From NCBI GenBank assembly GCA_029851415.1, contig CM056741.1:180279021-180343020 (forward strand): a DNA stretch of 64,000 bases. The letters are read 5' to 3'. Positions 44,601 to 53,600 of the stretch are shown here, one piece after another. Under the pieces are notes generated by a model, which was given only the letters and a program-made list of their open reading frames with translations, was not told the origin of the DNA and searched no databases. The translations under genes and the position numbers were made by a program. This DNA is from Eretmocerus hayati (lineage: Eukaryota; Arthropoda; Insecta; Hymenoptera; Aphelinidae). Numbering within the stretch: position 1 is the stretch's first letter; every line of letters begins with the position of its first letter.

Positions 44601-47600
44601 CAGGGGTCGATAGAAGCAATGCTTTTGAATTTTGCCGCACATGGCTTTCAACTGCACATAGTCCCATTATGCGGCGCTACATGATCTTCTTGCTATCGCA
44701 AGTAGATTTTGAATAGCAAGCATACAATAAAGTCCTCGATGCGACCTGAGGCAAACGTCTGCCCAAAGCATCCAGAGGGGCACTGATGAGATGGCTCTGG
44801 ATTGCTGCACCGAAACGCTCAATAATTTTTGACTGCGATCTTTAGATCGTAATCCTCCTTGTCACTTTTGACGACCTCATACTAAAGAGGCGGACAAGGA
44901 GTGGGTTAACTATTTGGACCTGAGAGCGATAGAGTCTCTTTTTTTAATTCAACCAGTATTTCCCTTGGAAATAACTCTGGAAGAGTGAGTTATTTTGCTT
45001 ATAACCTTGATAAACCAAATGACGGGGTCGATTTCAGCTGAAATATTGATCATGGTTGAAGTATATCGAGGCCAACATAGTTAGATGGAAAAATAAATAT
45101 ATAACTCTGAAAACTAAACGGTGGCAAGCTTTTTATTCAATATTTGAAACTATGTCAGGGTCATCCCCCGAGCCTAGCAATTATCTGCAATTTTTTGTTA
45201 ATCTGTTGAGAATTTAAATTTTGTAAATCGTCAAAGCCCACAGTATGCATGCAAAATTTTCATCAATATACCGGGCGGATTGAATGTTAAAAAATGCAGA
45301 GCTCAATCACTCGCATGGTTGGATTTCGACGCAATGGGAAACTACTTCTCTTCTTTTATCTATCGATTTTCTCTCACTGGATTTTTCACTGCAAATTGGA
45401 TACGTCAAAAAATTACCGCCGGGAGCAATTATTTGAGATCAAGCTCATACGTTCGATCAAATTTTCAACAAAGCAAGTTCGCACACTGGAGATTATGACG
45501 TTTATTGCAATGGGTATTGCCGGTCAGGCTCATAATTTTTCAATTCAATTTCTATTGATTTATTTATACTCGCTCGAAAAATATTCTCGATAGCAATTCT
45601 TCTTAGCGGTCTAGTTTGCTAAGGCTATAAATAGTAGGGCTGCCGCCGAGCTCGAAAATTTCTCGTTCTCGTCGAGCGAGAACGAGAACGAAGGCCACGA
45701 GAATTCTCGTGAAATCATTTCTCGACGAGACGAGAAGCTTCCTGCGGTTCTCGAGAATTCTCGCGAGAATTGCATGGTTTCGGAGGACTTAGTTAAAAAA
45801 ATAATTATCAGAAAATATTTGTATTATCAACAAAGATACACACTATTCAGAAATATTAATAACATAATTTGATAGCCCCACACCTGTAATAATGTAAGTA
45901 AAAATAGGATTGAATTTGACAAGAATGATTTATAGATCAACCTTACAAATGTAGCTCTTTTAAAGCTGAATGCATCCACCTGTTGATGCATAGAAGAGCT
46001 CTTAGAGTGATATCATTCAAGGAACATTTTTGTTTAGTTACAATCAGAGACCCTTCCGAAAAAACTCTCCGATGGTACCGATGTTGGCATGATGCATAGA
46101 ATATCTCGAGCCATTCGTGACAGATTTGGATAAATAGCCGTATTAGTTTTCCACCAAGCCAACACATCAATATCTGCGGGCGCTCTTTGTGCGCTTAGAT
46201 AACTTGTACTCCCGGGTGTGTATTATCGCTCGAGGCGAAGCCGAGAGCGATAAACACACGGGAATATGAGGCCCACATTTACTGCCGAGTAGCGTATGCT
46301 ATTTTTTAGCCTAGTGGGACTAAAGTATGTCCCCCTCCCCCACCCACTCTTGCTCCTGGCGTTGAGCCGCCTCACCAGTCGCGTTGTAACTCGGGATGTT
46401 TATTGACTTGGGGGAGGAGGACGGGGCCCGGCGGGGGTGTAGGGGGCGGGAGAGGTGGGGGGGGGGGGGGGGTTCGACTGAGAAAAAATTCGGAAAATGG
46501 TCTAAAAAAGTTTCCGTTTTTAACGTTCATACTAATTCTGATTAGTTTTGAACTAAAATTGATTCTATATTACGTTTCTATTCAATTTCATACAATCAAA
46601 TTTTCGCATGATATTCAGAAAGGTTCTTCATCAATCGAAAAAATATTCGCGATAGCAGACAACAACATTCTACCGCATGCAGCTGCTGATGCGAGTGCCG
46701 ATGTTCGCATGCTCATGGCCGCGCGTTTCATCCCCACTCTCCATTCCTCTCTCTCCGTTACTTGTAAGTTACCATCTATGAGTTATGTAGGTATACGTCC
46801 CCCAAGAGGATCTCCCTCCGTAGCGCAGTCGAGAGCGTACTTGACTGAAACACGGAAGGCTGATGTTCGAATCCCGCCGATGGCAAATTTTTACTTTGAC
46901 TTTTTTTCCGCAATGACTTCGTTGCCGGAACTAAAGTGAAAGGAGCCAAGAGGAAAAGACTCGGTTGTTTAGTCCCCATAAGGTAGTGGTTAAAGTACGT
47001 ACTTTAGTCCTACTAGGCTGAAAAAAGTTGATCCAATCAAAATATAAAACCACTCAGTTTTTATGAAATTACACCATAATGAGGAACTACCTACTCATCT
47101 TTCAATAAAGACCGTCCTCCAAACTGACATCGACATTCCAATTCAAATCATCTCTAGGCTGATCGAAGTACGGTATGCCGAAGCAAGATTATCACTAATT
47201 GAATTCTGTGCCCCATGTACCACCAACTCATCACAGCCCAATAAGCTTTACGCTTACCTACACAGGTCTCCCCCGTTCCATATTATATAGACATATATAA
47301 AACTGAAGCTTGCATTCGACGCCCCCTGAAGAGCTTTCAACTCCACCACCAAGGGCTGCTCAAAGATCTGAAGAGTGAAATGTGACTCGACACCTCGTCT
47401 CTTCTTAAAGCAAAGCCACGGCTTTAGATTTACAGCTCGCTGTTGTGACTGCTTGCGAAAAATACTTCACCGGAAAAGAAAATGTAGACGGCTACATTTA
47501 CAATGGAGGTCGGAAAAGAAAATGAAACTTTTAGCAAAAAGCTGTTTGCTGTACGTCTTTGGGAAATACGGATAAGTGAAATCTTGAGAGACGGATAGGA

Positions 47601-50600
47601 ATCGAGTGTAATTATTGTTGATGTAGGTTAGAGTGCTGCTTAAATAGAAGTATTGGACATTACGTAATTCTGGATGATCGAGGGGTTGTTTCTATTCAGG
47701 ACGACTAAGGTGGAAGTGTGTTTGCGTTGGATGATGGTATGATTGATTCGAATTGGCAACACGTGGGTAGAGCAGAGAGGACGCCTGCATAATACGATTG
47801 TTTCAAGCTGAGTGAATCGGAGCTGCAAATGATTGCCCTCCCACGCGATGGAATTCGTGATCTTGCTTCAATACAAACAAGACGGAGTCCGAGATTGTGA
47901 GGTGACGTGAGATCCATCTATTCTCAAGTAGTATGCATAAAATATCGTGAGACGATTCTCATACTAAACTATTGTAGTGGAAGTGGAAATCAAATTGGGA
48001 CATTCTGTTTGATACTTACGAATTTTTCATCATCAAATCTATCAAAAGCTTGAATTTTCAGGATCTGAACCTTCTTGAGATACGGGTTTGCAAACTTTTT
48101 TTCCCATTACTATAGCAGTTGTGTGTAAATTATTGTATTTTGACCAAAATTATTGCAAGATCATTTTTCATAGATCTGAATCCAAACGTTTGAATTCCAT
48201 CCAATCCAATAACAACTTTTTCTTACTCTATACCCGACCTATATCATGGATTGATAAAAAAACCAGTGAAATTGTACGGTGCTTGTAAGATAAACCGGTG
48301 CGATAATCGTCGTTTTGTATCCAGTCTTCAAAAAAAAAAAAAAACTATCTCAGATCACCATCTCCATTTTCCTCATCTTTATACTCGAAGAATGGCTCGT
48401 ATACGTAGCACCTTGAATATCTCGAGAATTTCTGGCACGATTTTCCTCCAACACAATGGCAAACTGTTCAAGAGTAAATGGGAGACTCTGCGCAACAAGT
48501 TTGCCATTGTCTCGAATGAATAGGTACCGTGAAGATCCCTCTATCTAAGCTTTTGATTACACATACAAGTTCTCAACCGTTGCCTTCCAACATCTGGTAG
48601 AATCGTACTTTGCGGTGTGACCTATCATTCTGCAAGAAAATTTTCAGTCTATAACAAAGAGTAAGTTGGTCTATATCGTCATACGAGATATAATACAAGT
48701 ACACGAGACGAATAAAGACTATGTTGTAGTATTTTCGGACCCTAAATAGATCGAAATTTCTTTTTCAATTCTGGGACAAATTCCGAGGATGTGAAAACTT
48801 TGTATGGGCACTGTTTGAGTCCCGCAAGTGTGGGTCAACTACTGTAAAAATACTGGCTAGATGCCACGGAAGTATTGCAAAAGTACTGAACAAGTACCGA
48901 TGACGTGCTGCATAGTCTTAGTCCTAAATGCAAAGTACAAATTTTTAAATTTGACACGAAAAGTATGCCATAAAATTACCTACAAGACCCAGCCAATAGA
49001 ATATGGTTAGTAATATATTATTGAGACCATCTTCCTTCTCACCTTTGATGAAAACTGCCAACGTGATAATGAATTAACACAAGTTATAATAAATCCTGCC
49101 CCACGACCTCAGTGATACTGACACAATATTTATAATGTATTTCGATGGTATCTCGGCGAAACTTCTATATTTCAACAATGTTAAAGCGGAACTGTCGTGC
49201 TTCTTCTACATTTGTGCACTCCAAACTTTTATTTCAAAAGAGAATACATTCTCCCCCTAGGCATCGTAATTTCTCATCCCTTGTGAGTGAGGGTAGGCGA
49301 CGGGATGTTGAAAGAACCAATTTCAGTCAATTTTCTCCTCAAAAAATTGGAAGAATTGCAGAAACGCTCATGGGATAATTTTTTTATAACAACGTTTCGA
49401 ATAATCGCATATTTTGGAATGAGACGGAGAGAACAAGGTCAGATCTTAATGTAACAATGCTCGTCAAATTTAGAAAAACTCGAAACTCCAGATGATTCCC
49501 ATTCTGAAGCATCGAGTGAGTTAGGATAGTGTTACAGGACTTTTCAATTATTTATTTTCAAACCTATTACTGAGATATGGAAAGTATTTTTCTTGAGCAG
49601 ATACATTTTGCACGAGTCTATTTCAAGTTTTCTTTTTATCCATCTTGTAGAATCCAATGATATTCGTAGGTCAGTGGCACTCGATTATCAGCGCGGCTTT
49701 TGGTTTTGGAAAAACGGTCTGATGAAGGTTTCAAGTAGTAATAGACGAATATGGTCAGACATTCTGTTCTCAACGCGGGTGATCGATTTCTCTGCATTTG
49801 CACGACCCGATATCGATTAATTTCTAATCGGACTGTAGTTCATCGTCAGAGCACTTATAAGATCATAGATTCTCACCACAATTCTCACTAGCATAGATTG
49901 CGCGTTAATATCATCGCCGGGGTCACAAAAGAGGGTCAGTGACAGAACCACCTCTATCTGCTTGATTATCATATCTTTTGTCATCTCGAAGGCGTAAATG
50001 TACGAGCTGAATCTAGTATCACCGAGACCACCTCAAAGAATACAAATATTTACATGCGCAAGCATCATCCAAAGACTAGAATGAGCTGTATACTATCGGT
50101 TTAAAAATGATTGACACCTAGAGAATTTCTGCTATCCTGGCTCCAAAAAAAATCGCTAATTTTTTTAACTGTGATAACGTCAAAGCACATCTAGCCGCGG
50201 CCAAGATAAAATTTTTTTGAAGTCGATCGGATGACAACTGAGGCTGTAGCTGTTATCAGAATGTAAAAAAACGCGGGTATAAGGCCAATTTCAAAGGTAG
50301 CTCGACTTTGGGATGCTACAGCTCTGCCAAAAAAAATTCCGGGGCGCTGCAAAAAATGTAGGTGATAGATATTTGGTTCCCCAATAGCGTCCAACAAGAA
50401 TCAGCCAAAAAATTTAATAACTTTTGGAGATTATCCAGTCTTTGTTATCTCTGGATCTATTGAGGTTGAAGACTTGATTCAAAAACAGAAAAATCATAAA
50501 AAAATTATGGATGTCAAATACCAAAACGCAATATGAGATTTTAAATAAACAAACGCGTGGCAAGGTCGCAAAGTTGAAAAAAAATTAAAGTTTGCGCCTA

Positions 50601-53600
50601 TTGTGAGGCTTTTATTGTCCTTTACAGCCGGGGCCCGTAAAATCGTCGATGGGCGAGACTACCTGACCGCGGACCATAAACGTCGTAAAGTTGCGGTCTC
50701 GGAATCAATTAGGGTACCATCGGTCTGCTTCGGCTGCAATAATGAAGCTGAATTTTCAACAAAGAGAGCGATAAAACTATTTCGAACGCGATTTGGGCCT
50801 TGCGTTACTATTATAAATATCGCCGATTCATCGATGAAGGATTGTCAATGATGGGTCGAACAGTATATCAATGACGCGTGAGTGCAGGTGTCTTTGTCTC
50901 TGTCAGAGTTTCGCGATATCTGCATGTAAGTATTCTTTGGCGGATCCTTCAAATGATTGATAACGAAAGATCGATCCATTGTCCTTATCATTTCGTTGTG
51001 CATCAGTTGGATATCATCCGTGTTGATAAGATGACAAATCGACAGTTGAATGATTTTACCATCATCTTGTTTGACCGATCATTTATAGCATCATAGAAAT
51101 GAATGTATATCGTGTTATTGCGCGTTTCGCACAATCAATAATTATCAGCCAACGATTGAACAAGATAATCGATTAATCATACAATTATCGATTGTTATCT
51201 TATCAATGCGGATGATATCCAACTGATGCACAACGAAATGATAAGGACAATGGATCGGTCTTACGTTATCAATCATTTGAAGGATCCGCCAAAGAATACT
51301 TACATGCAGATATCGCGAAACTCTGAGAGAGAGAGACACCTGCACTCACGCGTCATTGATATACTCTTCGACTCATCATTGACAATCCTTCATCGATGAA
51401 TCGGCGATATTTATAATAGTAACGCAAGGCCCAAATCGCGTTCGAAATAGTTTTATCGCTCTCTTTGTTGAAAATTCAGCTTCATTATTGCAGCCGAAGC
51501 AGACTGATGGTACCCTTATTGACTTCGAGACCGCAACTTTACGACGTTTATGGTCCGCGGTCAGGTAGTCTCGCCCATCGACGATTTTACGGGCCCCGGC
51601 TGTAAAGGACAATAAAAGCCTCACAATAGGCGCAAACTTTAATTTTTTCCAACTTTGCGACCTTGCCACGCGTTTGTTTATTTAAAATCTCATATTGCGT
51701 TTTGGTATTTGACATCCATAATTTTTTTATGATTTTTCTGTTTTTGAATCAAGTCTTCAACCTCAATAGATCCAGAGATAACAAAGACTGGATTATCTCC
51801 AAAAATTATTAATTTTTTAGGCTGATTGTTGTTGGACGCTATTGGGGAACCAAATATCTATCACCTACATTTTTTGCAGCGCCCCAGAATTTTTTTTGAC
51901 AGAGCTGTAGCATCCCAAAGTCGAGCTACCTCTGAAATTGGCCTTATACCCGCGTTTTTTAACATTCTGATAACAGCTACAGCCGCAGTTGTCATCCGAT
52001 CGACTTCAAAAAAATTTTATCATGGCCGCGACTAGAAGTGCTTCGAAGTTATCCCAGTTAAAAAATTAGCGATTTTTTTTGGAGCCAGGATAGCAGAAAT
52101 TCTCTAGGTGTCAATCATTTTTAAACCGATAGTAGTTACGTAAAAATGGGCAAACGTGAATAAAATGTTTCAATTGAAGAAAAAAAAATTTTCTGAAGAG
52201 TCAAAATTATTCCATGCTGAAAGGGTCAAGCTCTTCCTTCAACCCAGCATTGTGAGACTAGATCCACTCTTATGTTTGATATCCAGTGCCTATCTCTCCC
52301 ACTAGTTGAGCTCCACAAGATGAGTTCAAGAAATCTAGACACAGCTTGTGCATTTACCACGCATAAAGAAAAATAGAATAATTGAGATAGTCGTGGATTT
52401 TTCGCACACTTTTTCTTCAACTTGCTACGTTAACTCGAAAGCTTTATGGCGCTAATAGTACGTTCTGTACTGTTCTGATGATAATTTACAGAATGACTTC
52501 AAATTTGTCGATATCGGGTCGTGAAAATTGCTGGGGAATTCACAACCCATGTCTTCAAGGCCACGTGTGACCATATCCATCTAATTCTACTTAAATCCTT
52601 CATCGGTCTATTTTTCCGGAACATGTACCCGTACTGACCTTTAAATGTCACCTACTTGCGCGATTTGGTGAATTCTACAAGATAGTCATTAATACCCTCA
52701 AAATACATTCCTGCAAAATATATCAACTGAAGGAATAAATTATACCTCTCAGATCTCAAGGTCAGTTTTTCTAAGTAAATCATATCGTAGCATTCCTTCA
52801 TCCCTCACGCTGGTCCAGCATCAATACCATTCAAAATTCCTCGCATGGCTAAGAGTATCGTATTTTCCTCGTCTGTTGCTGAAATAAGAAATTAGCTAAG
52901 CAATTATTCTGGAAAAACCACCACCCAGCAAATCCACAGTTTTTGAAAACTCTTCGGCGTGGATACTCCACAGAACTAGTTTCAGCAACTCTTCAAGGTT
53001 TACCTTGTAAAATCTTAGAAGATTCGGAGTTCACCTTTTATGGGCCATTTTCTCGAGTCAAGTTTGCGTCATCCTGTATAGTCTTAATCAGTGTCAAAAA
53101 GTTATGTAAATAATGGAATCTGGTTGCAATAGATTCTTCACACTCAAGGAACCTGTCAACCCGTTCCAAGTCGATAGATGCTTTTCTCGTGAGAAAATAA
53201 AACAACTAATGAATAACCGATTGATGAAGCTACAATAAACGTTGTCACAATTAGAACATACTTTCATCACATCAATTGTTGTGGTTTATCAGTACTGTGA
53301 ATAGATGGAAATAGAATGCAAGCACCGGGCGTATGAGAGAATACAAAATGAATCATTTTTCCGTCCTCCAAGCTGGAAAATTAACGTCGTCATAATAAAA
53401 AATGTTTTATAACAGGGGAAGTTTTCAATTACTTTTTCATTTGGAAGATAAAGACTTTCATCAATCTTTCCAATACCCGCAGGGAAATCATGACTTCCCC
53501 GTAATATTCAATATCCTCTCTGTAGCTTGATTTTTCCTCACCACGTTTTTTTTTTTTATACTCAGCGATGAAACCCCAATCGATGACACAGTGCAAGTGT

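Noticed and set aside
46814..46884. Functional tRNA-Phe gene
   Set aside because: Only the D arm and the boxes are good; the acceptor, anticodon and T stems have too many mismatches.
46403..46939. 178-codon open frame starting [15 protein letters not shown]
   Set aside because: The first part is the G-rich tract, and the rest crosses the tRNA-like segment and ordinary AT-rich DNA; no domain is seen.
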